DNA of 11,828 nucleotides from an uncultured Bacteroidota bacterium (lineage in GTDB: Bacteria; Bacteroidota; Bacteroidia; Chitinophagales; Chitinophagaceae), in NCBI GenBank assembly GCA_903847655.1, contig CAINEG010000044.1, forward strand, positions 1 to 11,828. Direction: 5' to 3'. The notes beneath the pieces are model-generated. The model did no database searches, had not been told where the DNA came from, and saw only the letters and a list, made by a program, of their open reading frames with translations. Position numbers and translations under genes: made by a program. Shown here piece after piece: positions 1-7,011 of this stretch (the stretch's first letter is position 1; every line of letters starts with the position of its first letter).

Positions 1-387
1 ATTGAAGTAGAAGATTTAAGCAAACATAAAATGGATGCTGAATATTTCAAGATAGATGAAGAAGCTTGTAAGATTATAAATACAGCAAAACAAAATGGTC
101 GTCGTGTATGTTCCATTGGAACCACTGGTATGCGCGCCATGGAAAGCAGTGTTACTGCTCAGCGTCTATTAAAACCAGCGGAAGGTTGGACGAATCATTT
201 CATTCACCCTCCTTATAATTTTAATATTGCAGATAGCTTAGTGACTAACTTTCATTTACCTAAGACTAGCTTGTTGATTATGTCTTGCGCTTTTGCTGGC
301 TATGAATTAGCGATGGAAGCTTATAAAAAAGCGATCAAGGATAAATACCGCTTCTTCTCTTATGGTGATGCTTTGTTATTTATCTAA
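1..387 (+). CDS. queA: S-adenosylmethionine:tRNA ribosyltransferase-isomerase, 3' part
   Basis: This is the C-terminal 128 residues of QueA. The enzyme transfers and isomerises the ribosyl group of SAM onto 7-aminomethyl-7-deazaguanine in tRNA, making epoxyqueuosine at the wobble position; it is cytoplasmic. The frame is open from the first base, so the gene begins to the left of the window. The ATG at 31 is internal, because the residues before it (VEVEDLSKHK) match the family. Family landmarks visible are GTTGMRAMES, GWTNHFIHPPY, LVTNFHLPKTSLLIM, the AFAGYE segment, and the C-terminal YRFFSYGDAL. The protein ends shortly after that last motif, as usual, so the 3' end is intact. A strong terminator follows about 40 nt downstream. 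The family assignment is very secure; nothing can be said about the missing N-terminal part. Confidence 0.96.
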   Translation: MEVEDLSKHKMDAEYFKIDEEACKIINTAKQNGRRVCSIGTTGMRAMESSVTAQRLLKPAEGWTNHFIHPPYNFNIADSLVTNFHLPKTSLLIMSCAFAGYELAMEAYKKAIKDKYRFFSYGDALLFI

Positions 388-424
388 TGATTTATTCACT
401 ATTTATTTAAATTTTATAAAATAT

Positions 425-457
425 AAAAAAGCCCCCGATTCTCGAGGGGCTTTTTTT
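425..457 (+). terminator. Rho-independent terminator of queA, probably bidirectional
   Basis: GCCCC at 431-435 pairs with GGGGC at 446-450. The helix continues as CGA (436-438) with TCG (442-444) across a bulged A at 445, with a three-base loop. A run of seven T follows (451-457). An A-run at 425-430 precedes the stem, so the minus strand also reads hairpin plus T-run. It can therefore end transcription of queA and of the convergent lysC. Confidence 0.9.
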
Positions 458-477
458 GTAGCCTATATTAATTCAAA

Positions 478-664
478 AGAAGCATAATATAATTGGATTA
501 ACTCATCGCGAACATCTGTGCATAGCGTTAAGAAAATGACTTAAGTTCATCGTTAAAAAATTGTGCATGTTTGAGCGAAGCGAGTTCACAATTTTAGATG
601 AACGTAGTCATTTTTAGCGTCATGCACAGCGGAGAGCGAGAGTGATCTAATTAAATTAGCTTCT
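478..664. repeat. Long imperfect inverted repeat (possible dispersed palindromic element or structured RNA)
   Basis: Nearly the whole gap between the queA terminator and lysC folds back on itself. Paired blocks from outside in are AGAAGC 478-483 with GCTTCT 659-664; CTGTGCAT 516-523 with ATGCACAG 622-629; about 524-540 with 607-621 (AAATGAC/GTCATTT plus a GCG block); GTTCATC 545-551 with GATGAAC 597-603; and AAAATTGTG 557-565 with CACAATTTT 587-595. The remaining arm positions are also similar, with small gaps. The 21-nt loop (566-586) contains a perfect mirror-symmetric stretch, TTGAGCGAAGCGAGTT (571-586). A second mirror stretch, GAGAGCGAGAG (632-642), lies in the right arm. No reading frame explains it. 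No target-site duplication was seen next to the ends. Whether it is repeated elsewhere in the genome cannot be seen from here. Confidence 0.8.
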
Positions 665-675
665 ATAAGCGACTA

Positions 676-1995
676 CTATAAATTAAACAGGCCCTTATTG
701 ACCAATTGTAAAGTCTTGGTTTTGTATTCACTTGGCAACAATAAACTAATATTATGCGGACTACCCCCATAACTTACCATGGTTACCGGAATTTCATTGA
801 TGGCTGCAAATAATTTTTTCAATACCGCGTCTGTTTTAGCTATTTCATTCCCCACGATAGAAACAATGGTTTGATCTTTTTCTATTTCAACAGAAGCAAT
901 TAAGCTTAGCTCTGCAATAATTTCATTTAAATGAATATCTGTATCAATAGTTACAGATACCGCCACTTCCGAAGTGGTAATCATATCAATAGAAGTTTTG
1001 TACTTCTCAAACACTTCAAATATTTTTCTTAAAAAGCCATAAGCCAATAACATTCTGCTACTTTTTATTTTAATCGCAATGATATTGTCCTTGGCTGCGA
1101 CTGCTTTCACCCCTACACTGCCTGCTTCTTTTTTGATGACTGTACCTGCAGCAGAAGGCTGCATCGTATTCAATAATTTTACGGGGATGTTTTCTAGTTG
1201 TGCAGGCCAAATACAAGTGGGATGTAAAATTTTTGCACCAAAATAAGCTAGCTCAGCTGCCTCATCAAAACTTAATTGCTCTATAGCTACTGTTTTATCC
1301 ACTACCCTTGGATCATTGTTGTGCATGCCATCAATGTCTGTCCAAATTTCACATACGCTTGCTTTTACTGCAGCCGCTATCAACGATGCAGTATAATCAC
1401 TCCCTCCCCTTTTCAAATTGTCTACTTCCCCTTTGGCATTAAGACAAATATATCCTTGGGTAACAAATAATTTCGTGGTGGAATGCGCAGCCAAAGTTTC
1501 TTTTAGTTTAGTTTCTATGGCCACTAAATCAGGCTCATCGTTTACATCCAATTGCATAAAATCTAAGGCAGGCAATAAAACATGCGCTATTTTCTCTTGC
1601 TCTAAATACAAGGAAAAAAGTTTTGTACTCATGAGTTCTCCTTGCGCCAGAATATCTTTATTCAATGCATCGCTTAAAGAAATCTTTTGCGTGATGCGTA
1701 AAAATTCAAAATGCTCTGTAATAATATCGTTGGCCTTTGCACGCAAAGCTTCCCCTGAAAGTAATTCGAGAATAAAAGCACGGTATTGTTTTTCCAATGC
1801 CTCTACTTTTTCAATGGCAGATTTTTTATTGGTAGATGCCAAAGATTTACTTATTTCTACTAAGGCATTGGTGGTGCCACTTAAAGCACTAAGTACAACA
1901 ATGGTAGATTCTTTATCTCGCGTAATCAATTGAGATACTTGATGCATGCGCTCAGGCTTGCCTACACTGGTCCCACCAAATTTCATTATTTTCAT
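676..1995 (-). CDS. lysC: Aspartate kinase, monofunctional with C-terminal ACT region
   Basis: Phosphorylates L-aspartate with ATP, the first step toward lysine, threonine and methionine (and diaminopimelate); cytoplasmic. The 439-residue protein has the amino-acid kinase domain at about 1-290. KFGGTS (5-10) is the ATP/aspartate signature, GELMS is at 119-123, GGSDYTA at 197-203, WTDIDGM at 218-224, and a FDEAAELAYFGAKILHP segment around 243-259. The remaining ~140 residues carry ACT-type regulatory sequence (for example the SIDMITTSEVAVSVTI stretch), which in this family binds an end-product amino acid. There is no homoserine dehydrogenase domain, so it is not a ThrA-type fusion. The start at 1995 is used; an ATG three codons later (1986) is equally compatible. 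A -7 promoter match lies just upstream. Which amino acid inhibits it cannot be read from the sequence. Confidence 0.95.
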   Translation of the reverse strand: MKIMKFGGTSVGKPERMHQVSQLITRDKESTIVVLSALSGTTNALVEISKSLASTNKKSAIEKVEALEKQYRAFILELLSGEALRAKANDIITEHFEFLRITQKISLSDALNKDILAQGELMSTKLFSLYLEQEKIAHVLLPALDFMQLDVNDEPDLVAIETKLKETLAAHSTTKLFVTQGYICLNAKGEVDNLKRGGSDYTASLIAAAVKASVCEIWTDIDGMHNNDPRVVDKTVAIEQLSFDEAAELAYFGAKILHPTCIWPAQLENIPVKLLNTMQPSAAGTVIKKEAGSVGVKAVAAKDNIIAIKIKSSRMLLAYGFLRKIFEVFEKYKTSIDMITTSEVAVSVTIDTDIHLNEIIAELSLIASVEIEKDQTIVSIVGNEIAKTDAVLKKLFAAINEIPVTMVSYGGSPHNISLLLPSEYKTKTLQLVNKGLFNL

Positions 1996-2015
1996 CGCAG
2001 TTTTTTTTCGAGGCT

Positions 2016-2023
2016 CAAAGGTA
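2016..2023 (-). promoter_or_regulatory. Putative -7 promoter element of lysC
   Basis: The minus strand reads TACCTTTG, an exact match to the Bacteroidota -7 consensus TAnnTTTG, 20 nt upstream of the lysC ATG. No convincing -33 TTG is present. A start site roughly 5-7 nt downstream would give a leader of only about 15 nt, which leaves no room for a lysine riboswitch. Confidence 0.45.
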
Positions 2024-2112
2024 AATAGGCCTAGGTAAAATAGGAGATAAAAAAGCCCTTATTTTATCAACTTATTGCCAACTCATATTTGTCTATTAAA
2101 ATAGATACTCCA

Positions 2113-2556
2113 CTAAAATGGAAGATCATCTACGGGTGCATCTTCATTCCCCCCTGCGCTTGCAGGAGAAGGATTGTAACTACTGCCCGTATTTTGATCT
2201 GCTGGATTTCCAGCTGCATCGGCATTGCCAGATCCAGAAGGCTTAGCACCCAACAATTGAACAGATACAATGCGCAAAGTTAAAGAAGCACCATTTCTTC
2301 CATCCGCAGTAGTGTAAGATCTTACATCAGGCGTTCCTTCTACATATACTTGAGTTCCTTTTTTTAAATAAGGGGCCACGGCAGTACGGTCAGTCCAATA
2401 AGAACAATCCACCCATGTGGTTCTATCTTTTTGATTGCCTTGCGCATCTTTATAACGTTCTGTATGAGCAACATTAAAATTAATGACAGTTTTGCCATTT
2501 ACATTGTTCACTAGGGCATCTTTACCCAAATTTCCGATTACTTGTAGCTTGATCAT
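2113..2556 (-). CDS. ssb: Single-stranded DNA-binding protein
   Basis: Binds and protects single-stranded DNA during replication, recombination and repair, usually as a homotetramer, and recruits partner proteins through its acidic tip. The 147-residue protein starts MIKLQVIGNLGKDA, a typical SSB opening. An OB-fold covers about residues 1-105, with INFNVAHTERYKD, aromatic residues W49 and W54, YLKKGTQVYVEG, and the final strand at about 93-103. A Gly/Asn/Ser/Pro-rich linker (about 106-138) follows, then the acidic tail ending DDLPF, the conserved partner-binding tip. Length and ends are normal, so the gene is intact. It lies 117 nt upstream of lysC on the same strand and is divergent from mnmA. 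A Bacteroidota genome may carry a second SSB paralogue; this one has all hallmarks of a functional housekeeping copy. Confidence 0.95.
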   Translation of the reverse strand: MIKLQVIGNLGKDALVNNVNGKTVINFNVAHTERYKDAQGNQKDRTTWVDCSYWTDRTAVAPYLKKGTQVYVEGTPDVRSYTTADGRNGASLTLRIVSVQLLGAKPSGSGNADAAGNPADQNTGSSYNPSPASAGGNEDAPVDDLPF

Positions 2557-2597
2557 TTTCTGTGTTTTAGTCGTTTTATAATATCATCGTTTGAAAG

Positions 2598-2605
2598 TGA
2601 AGATA
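2598..2605 (-). promoter_or_regulatory. Possible -7 promoter element of ssb (weak)
   Basis: The minus strand reads TATCTTCA, agreeing with TAnnTTTG except at the last two bases, 41 nt upstream of the ssb ATG. It resembles TATCTTCG before guaA. No clear -33 box was found, so this is a tentative site. Confidence 0.3.
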
Positions 2606-2677
2606 GTATTTTTTAGAATTTTGAACTGAAAACCCTAGCCCATTTTATGAACATTCTGTGATTTAGTAAAGATGAAT

Positions 2678-2685
2678 TACTTTTG
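2678..2685 (+). promoter_or_regulatory. Putative -7 promoter element of mnmA, decides its start
   Basis: TACTTTTG is an exact match to TAnnTTTG. It ends 31 nt before the ATG at 2717, giving a leader of about 25 nt. It lies inside the longer reading frame that would begin at 2672, so a transcript from here cannot carry the upstream ATG. No strong -33 TTG is visible. Confidence 0.5.
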
Positions 2686-2716
2686 TACCAAGCCAACTTT
2701 TAACTGGCCAAACACT

Positions 2717-3841
2717 ATGAGCAAGAAAGGCAAGGTTTTAGTCGCTATGAGCGGCGGTATCGATAGCACTGTAGCGGCTTTAATGCTACATAACGAAGGC
2801 TACGAAGTAATAGGCATTACGATGAAAACTTGGGATTATGCCACTAGCAATGCCAACGGAAAAGAAACAGGTTGTTGTAATATTGACTCTTTCAATGACG
2901 CCCGATTAGCGGCAGTAAACAATGGCTTCCCACATTATATTTTAGACATTAGAGATGAATTTGGTGATTTTGTGATCGAGAACTTCGTGGAAGAATACTT
3001 AGCAGGCCGCACTCCTAACCCATGTGTGATGTGCAATACCCATATTAAATGGAGGGCCTTATTAAAAAGAGCTGATGCTTTAGGCTGTGATTTTATTGCC
3101 ACAGGGCATTATGCTAAAGTGCGTCAACATACCAATGGACGTTATGTGATTTCTAAAGGATTGGACAACACCAAAGATCAGAGTTATGTTTTATGGGGTG
3201 TGGATCAAGATTTATTAAGCAGAACAATTTTACCCTTGGGTGGCATGCATAAAAAAGACATCAAACAAATGGCCATTGACATGGGTTATCCCGAGCTGGC
3301 TAAAAAGAGTGAGAGCTATGAAATTTGTTTTGTGCCAGACAATGATTACCGTGGATTTTTAAAAAGACGTGTGGATGGATTGGAAGAAAGAGTCAATGGC
3401 GGATGGTTCCTAGACACTAAAGGAAAAAGATTAGGCAAACACAAGGGCTATCCTTTCTATACCATCGGACAAAGAAAAGGTTTAGAAATTGCTTTGGGCA
3501 AACCTGCCTATGTGGTATCCATAGATCCCATTAAAAATATAGTCGTGATTGGAGATGAAAATGATTTGGACCAAAATGATATGTTGGTCGCTAAATTAAA
3601 CTGGATCAAATACGATCATATAGCGGATGAGATGGAACTAATGGCTAAAATTAGATACAAAGATGAAGGCGCTTTGTGTACTTTATCCAATACCAATAAT
3701 GGCGTGCAGGCTAGATTCTATGAAAATGTAAAAAGCATTGCGCCTGGGCAAAGTGCTGTTTTTTACGAAGGCGATGATGTGGTGGCAGGTGGTATTATAC
3801 AAAGTGGCCATCTATTACCCAAGTCCCCATTCACTATTTAA
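2717..3841 (+). CDS. mnmA: tRNA-specific 2-thiouridylase
   Basis: Catalyses ATP-dependent 2-thiolation of the wobble uridine (U34) in tRNAs for Lys, Glu and Gln, using sulfur relayed from a cysteine desulfurase; cytoplasmic. The PP-loop SGGIDST is at residues 12-18. The TPNP motif continues NPCVMCN, placing cysteines at 103 and 106, and the second catalytic cysteine lies in YEICFV (C204). GHYAKV follows the ATP-binding fold, and the TIGQRKGL segment and C-terminal beta domain are present. Length is 374 residues, normal for the family. I chose 2717 (MSKKGKVLVAMSGG) over the ATG at 2672, because the extra 15 residues are unlike the family and a -7 promoter match lies within them. Residue 103 is Cys where the E. 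coli enzyme has Asp, as in many bacterial MnmA proteins. The gene ends 1 nt from the convergent methyltransferase gene. Confidence 0.95.
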   Translation: MSKKGKVLVAMSGGIDSTVAALMLHNEGYEVIGITMKTWDYATSNANGKETGCCNIDSFNDARLAAVNNGFPHYILDIRDEFGDFVIENFVEEYLAGRTPNPCVMCNTHIKWRALLKRADALGCDFIATGHYAKVRQHTNGRYVISKGLDNTKDQSYVLWGVDQDLLSRTILPLGGMHKKDIKQMAIDMGYPELAKKSESYEICFVPDNDYRGFLKRRVDGLEERVNGGWFLDTKGKRLGKHKGYPFYTIGQRKGLEIALGKPAYVVSIDPIKNIVVIGDENDLDQNDMLVAKLNWIKYDHIADEMELMAKIRYKDEGALCTLSNTNNGVQARFYENVKSIAPGQSAVFYEGDDVVAGGIIQSGHLLPKSPFTI

Positions 3842-3842
3842 T

Positions 3843-4853
3843 TTAATCGGCAATTTTTTGAAGCAATGCCCCAAATAGCGTATCGGCATGCTTTTCATAA
3901 CCAATGAAATATTGCTGGGCAACTAATTTGAATTTATCTGTGGCTAATAATTTTTCAACCTGCGCCTCGTTTTCATTTTTATAGACCGAGCAAGTAGCGG
4001 CTAATAAATAGCCACCCACTTTTAAAGCAGGTGTTAAATGTTGTAACATATTTGCTTGCAGTGTAGTAAAATAGTCCAATTGTTTTTGGGTATAGCCAAT
4101 CAAATTTTCAGGTGTACGCCCCCAAGTTCCAGATCCAGAACAAGGTAAATCGGCAAAGATAAAATCAAATTGTTTTTTAATAGCAAAGGGCAAAGTAATA
4201 TCTACTACTTGTAAAGAGGCAGGTTGAATCCCTGCTTCTTTTAAACGCTTTTCACAATTGAATAAAATATTCTCTCTAATATCTGAGACATGTAATTGTA
4301 CGTTGGGAATAAAATCTTTAATTAAAATAGATTTACCCCCACTGGCCGAACAAGCGTCCCAGGCCACCAATGGTTTTTCGGTGGCTGGAATTAATTTTAG
4401 CAAAGAAGCTAGTGCTTGAGAATTTAAATCTTGAATGACAGCGTCTTTATTCAATACTAAAATATTTTGAAGCGAACTTGTATTAGGCAATGCAAATGCC
4501 ATTTCATTCATCGTCTCAAAAAACAATCCGGCTTTTTCCAAGCTAGCTTTGACTAGTTCTTTTTTACCTGGCCTTGCACGAATAAATAATAAAGGTTGTT
4601 GTAAATGAGCACCGATAAATTTTGGAATATCAATGGCAGGTGAAATAAAATTTTGCAATGGAAATTCAGCGCTTAATTTTCTAAAATATTCATAGCAGAT
4701 AGCACTAATACTTTTACGATCCTTACTCCCATGTTTTTTATTGGCAGCGAAATAGGTTTTTAAATAAAGGGCAAAAGGTGTGGGTCCCTCATATTCTCTC
4801 ACCAATTTATCTGCTACGTTCTGATGTGAGTGATGGTATTTATCAATTGTCAT
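3843..4853 (-). CDS. RsmB/NOP2/Sun-family RNA cytosine-C5 methyltransferase
   Basis: Predicted SAM-dependent enzyme that makes 5-methylcytosine in RNA, probably rRNA; the target base is not readable from sequence. The Rossmann-type catalytic domain occupies about residues 160-336. Its SAM motif is DACSASGGK at 166-174, where most members have DACAAPGGK. DIRENILFNC follows at about 191. Motif IV is DLPCSGSG (C238) and motif VI is ATCSVYKNENE (C288), which by family knowledge is the nucleophile. The N-terminal ~150 residues include a segment KHGSKDRKSISAICYEYFR, consistent with a small RNA-binding helical region. There is no clear C-terminal RNA-binding extension, and 336 residues is short compared with RsmB (about 430). 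I leave the symbol empty because RsmB, RsmF-like and other family members cannot be separated safely. It is convergent with mnmA and has no visible terminator. Confidence 0.88.
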   Translation of the reverse strand: MTIDKYHHSHQNVADKLVREYEGPTPFALYLKTYFAANKKHGSKDRKSISAICYEYFRKLSAEFPLQNFISPAIDIPKFIGAHLQQPLLFIRARPGKKELVKASLEKAGLFFETMNEMAFALPNTSSLQNILVLNKDAVIQDLNSQALASLLKLIPATEKPLVAWDACSASGGKSILIKDFIPNVQLHVSDIRENILFNCEKRLKEAGIQPASLQVVDITLPFAIKKQFDFIFADLPCSGSGTWGRTPENLIGYTQKQLDYFTTLQANMLQHLTPALKVGGYLLAATCSVYKNENEAQVEKLLATDKFKLVAQQYFIGYEKHADTLFGALLQKIAD

Positions 4854-4877
4854 TTTTATAGGGACTGAGGGTTGTTT

Positions 4878-4978
4878 TCTAGTGCTACAAATATCTGTTT
4901 AAAAGTGGTAAATTAGCCTTCTAAAGGACAAAGGAAGGAAGGCAGCAGTACTAGATTGTAAAATATGTATAAAGCACT
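4878..4978. ncRNA. Possible structured RNA upstream of rpsT (tentative)
   Basis: Several nested complementary segments lie in this gene-free stretch. TCTAGTGCT 4878-4886 pairs with AGTACTAGA 4947-4955 (9 bp, one G-U). GCCTTC 4916-4921 pairs with GAAGGC 4938-4943. An alternative outer pairing is AGTGCT 4881-4886 with AGCACT 4973-4978, joined by TACAA 4886-4890 with TTGTA 4956-4960. On the plus strand the tip contains GGAAGGAAGGCAGC (4933-4946), close to the SRP RNA helix 8 sequence GGAAGGAAGCAGC but with one extra G. The 5' partner strand of that motif is not recognisable. A T-run (5007-5014) lies about 30 nt downstream. It could equally be leader structure of the minus-strand methyltransferase gene, or chance. 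The rest of the 4854-5078 gap holds only the rpsT promoter. Confidence 0.25.
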
Positions 4979-5047
4979 GATAATCATATATTTATATAGA
5001 AATCGCTTTTTTTTCAATTTTAATTTTAATTATTTGTTTAAGTACCT

Positions 5048-5055
5048 TACCTTTG
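5048..5055 (+). promoter_or_regulatory. Putative -7 promoter element of rpsT
   Basis: TACCTTTG matches TAnnTTTG exactly and lies 23 nt before the rpsT ATG, so the leader would be about 18 nt. The bases before the ATG are A-rich with no Shine-Dalgarno, as is usual for Bacteroidota. A very AT-rich tract (5011-5040) lies upstream. Confidence 0.55.
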
Positions 5056-5078
5056 CCCTCCTGAAAATTAAATAGTAC

Positions 5079-5339
5079 ATGGCAAATCATTCGGCTACAA
5101 AAAAAGACATTAGACAAGCAGCAAAACGTCGCGATAGCAACCGTTATTATGGTAAAACTACCCGTAACGCTATTCGTGAATTAAAAATCGTAGACGATCA
5201 AAAAGTCTACAATGAAAAATTGCCGAATATCATGTCTCAAATTGATAAATTAGCAAAACGTGGCATTATCCACAAAAACAAAGCAGCTAATTTAAAGAGC
5301 AAATTGGCTAAACACGTTGCTGTTAAAGCAACTGCTTAG
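5079..5339 (+). CDS. rpsT: 30S ribosomal protein S20
   Basis: Primary 16S rRNA-binding protein of the small subunit. The 86-residue, very basic, all-helical protein opens with MANHSATKKDIRQAAKR, the typical S20 start (MANhkSA.KR.RQ..kr.). It continues with TTRNAIRELK, then the IDKLAKRGIIHKNKAANLKSKLAK stretch that marks the family, in which the short basic K-N-K-A-A segment contacts rRNA. Length and both ends are normal. It stands alone as a transcription unit between a -7 element at 5048 and a terminator at 5384. This fits most bacteria, where rpsT is monocistronic. Confidence 0.97.
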   Translation: MANHSATKKDIRQAAKRRDSNRYYGKTTRNAIRELKIVDDQKVYNEKLPNIMSQIDKLAKRGIIHKNKAANLKSKLAKHVAVKATA

Positions 5340-5383
5340 TACCTGCTTTTTCGATAATTAAGATTAATTAATCAATTATACCC

Positions 5384-5418
5384 ATCCCGCTCCGAGCATT
5401 CGAGGCGGGATTTTTTTT
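5384..5418 (+). terminator. Rho-independent terminator of rpsT
   Basis: ATCCCGC 5384-5390 pairs with GCGGGAT 5405-5411. An inner CGA/TCG helix (5393-5395 with 5400-5402) closes a GCAT loop, and an eight-T run occupies 5411-5418. It abuts the guaA promoter region, so guaA is probably transcribed separately apart from read-through. Confidence 0.9.
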
Positions 5419-5421
5419 ATG

Positions 5422-5429
5422 TATCTTCG
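5422..5429 (+). promoter_or_regulatory. Possible -7 element of guaA, implying a leaderless transcript
   Basis: TATCTTCG agrees with TAnnTTTG except for C in place of the third T. Only four bases separate it from the guaA ATG at 5434, so a start site at the usual distance would fall on or next to the ATG. The -33 region coincides with the rpsT terminator hairpin and shows no TTG. Confidence 0.4.
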
Positions 5430-5433
5430 CGCT

Positions 5434-6969
5434 ATGACTGAAAAGATACTCATCCTCGACTTCGGAAGCCAGTATACACAGCTTATTGCCCGCGCGGTAA
5501 GAGAAGCCAATGTGTATTGCGAGATAAAGCCTTTCAATAGTAAAATTGACTTTGATTCCAGCTTAAAAGGAGTCATTTTAAGCGGCTCTCCTGCCAGTGT
5601 CAACGAAGCAGATGCGCCCAATGTGGACATCAAGGCCATTTTGGATAAACTTCCAGTATTGACCATTTGTTATGGTGCCCAATTAAGTGCCAAGAACTTT
5701 GGAGGAAAGGTAGAGAAATCAAACAAAAGAGAATACGGTCGAGCCCAATTGCGCATTCAAAAGGACGATGTCATATTTAAAAATATAGCCAACAATAGCC
5801 AGGTTTGGATGAGCCATAGTGATTCCATTACACAGCTGCCAGCAGATTTTGAACTTTTGGCCGATACAGACAGTATTCCAGTAGCTGCTTTTAGAAAAAA
5901 ACAAGACGCTGGCCATCCATTGCATGGATTTCAATTTCATCCCGAGGTATACCATTCCTCAGAAGGTAAAAAATTGATCCAGAACTTTCTAGTAGAGCTT
6001 TGTGGTTGCCATCAAAACTGGACCCCTTCCTCCTTTGTACAAGAAACCGTAGACAAGCTGAAAGCGCAGATTGGGGATAATCATGTAATTATGGCACTTA
6101 GTGGTGGTGTGGACAGCACGGTAGCCGCTACCCTTATTCATAGAGCCATTGGAGATCGATTACATGGCATATTTGTAGACAATGGGGTACTTAGAAAAAA
6201 TGAGTTTCAGGATGTCTTAGACATCTATCAATCTATAGGCTTAAATGTAACAGGCATTGATGCTAAACAAATGTTTTATGATGCCTTAGCAGGCAAGTCT
6301 GAGCCTGAAGAAAAGCGAAAAATTATTGGAAAACTATTTATAGATGTATTTCAAATAGAAGCATCTAAAGTATTGGAAGCCAAATTTTTAGGTCAAGGTA
6401 CAATTTATCCAGATGTGATTGAAAGTGTAAGCGTACATGGCCCTTCTCAAACCATCAAATCTCACCACAATGTAGGTGGCTTACCCGATACCATGCACCT
6501 TCAATTGGTGGAGCCCCTTAGATATTTATTCAAAGATGAGGTAAGAAAAGTGGGACTTGAATTAGGTATTCCTGCCCACTTAATCAATAGGCATCCTTTC
6601 CCAGGACCAGGACTGGCCATTAGAATATTGGGTGATATCACGCCTGAAAAAGTAGCCCTTTTACAAGCAGCCGATCATATCTACATGAATGCATTAAAAG
6701 AATTTGACTTGTATACTAAGGTATGGCAGGCTGGAACCATCCTATTACCAGTAAAAAGTGTTGGAGTGATGGGCGACGAACGTACTTATGAATTCACCAT
6801 TGCATTGAGGGCCGTTACCTCAGTAGATGGCATGACCGCTGACTGGGCACATTTACCCTATGAGTTTTTAGCCCACGTAAGCAATGCCATTATCAATGAA
6901 GTACGTGGTATTAACAGAGTAGTTTACGATATCAGCTCTAAACCTCCTGCGACCATTGAATGGGAATAA
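5434..6969 (+). CDS. guaA: GMP synthase (glutamine-hydrolysing)
   Basis: Converts XMP to GMP using ATP and ammonia released from glutamine; the last step of guanine nucleotide synthesis. The 511-residue protein is a normal single-chain GuaA. The class I glutamine amidotransferase domain at about 1-190 has the nucleophile C79 in TICYGAQ and the HPE motif with H169 and E171. The ATP pyrophosphatase domain starts near 200 with the P-loop SGGVDST at 223-229. The C-terminal dimerisation domain ends with KPPATIEWE, the canonical end. [14 protein letters not shown], typical of the family, is present. I chose the ATG at 5434 ([13 protein letters not shown]) over the ATG at 5419, because homologues begin there and the longer start would overlap the -7 element. 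It is convergent with the XRE/S24 regulator gene. Confidence 0.97.
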   Translation: MTEKILILDFGSQYTQLIARAVREANVYCEIKPFNSKIDFDSSLKGVILSGSPASVNEADAPNVDIKAILDKLPVLTICYGAQLSAKNFGGKVEKSNKREYGRAQLRIQKDDVIFKNIANNSQVWMSHSDSITQLPADFELLADTDSIPVAAFRKKQDAGHPLHGFQFHPEVYHSSEGKKLIQNFLVELCGCHQNWTPSSFVQETVDKLKAQIGDNHVIMALSGGVDSTVAATLIHRAIGDRLHGIFVDNGVLRKNEFQDVLDIYQSIGLNVTGIDAKQMFYDALAGKSEPEEKRKIIGKLFIDVFQIEASKVLEAKFLGQGTIYPDVIESVSVHGPSQTIKSHHNVGGLPDTMHLQLVEPLRYLFKDEVRKVGLELGIPAHLINRHPFPGPGLAIRILGDITPEKVALLQAADHIYMNALKEFDLYTKVWQAGTILLPVKSVGVMGDERTYEFTIALRAVTSVDGMTADWAHLPYEFLAHVSNAIINEVRGINRVVYDISSKPPATIEWE

Positions 6970-7003
6970 ATATTGTAATTTAATTAATTGATTTACAATA
7001 TTT
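6968..7003. terminator. AT-only bidirectional hairpin between guaA and the regulator gene
   Basis: AAATATTGTAA (6968-6978) and TTACAATATTT (6993-7003) form perfect 11-bp arms around a 14-base AT-rich loop that contains AATTAATT. It starts at the guaA stop codon and ends just before the stop of the convergent regulator gene. It is probably a bidirectional terminator, though its single G-C pair makes it weak. Confidence 0.55.
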
Positions 7004-7011
7004 TATAAATT

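Noticed and set aside
1418..1933. A 171-codon open frame on the plus strand within lysC
   Set aside because: It is antisense to a well-supported aspartate kinase gene, has no family features and no promoter, and is explained as a shadow frame.
2046..2068. GATAAAA/TTTTATC hairpin downstream of ssb
   Set aside because: The 7-bp stem is almost all A-T with a 9-nt loop, and there is no T-run after the stem on the ssb strand; too weak to call a terminator.
2001..2112. Possible lysine riboswitch upstream of lysC
   Set aside because: Only 117 nt separate lysC from ssb, the -7 element sits close to the ATG, and no riboswitch-like multi-helix structure is visible.
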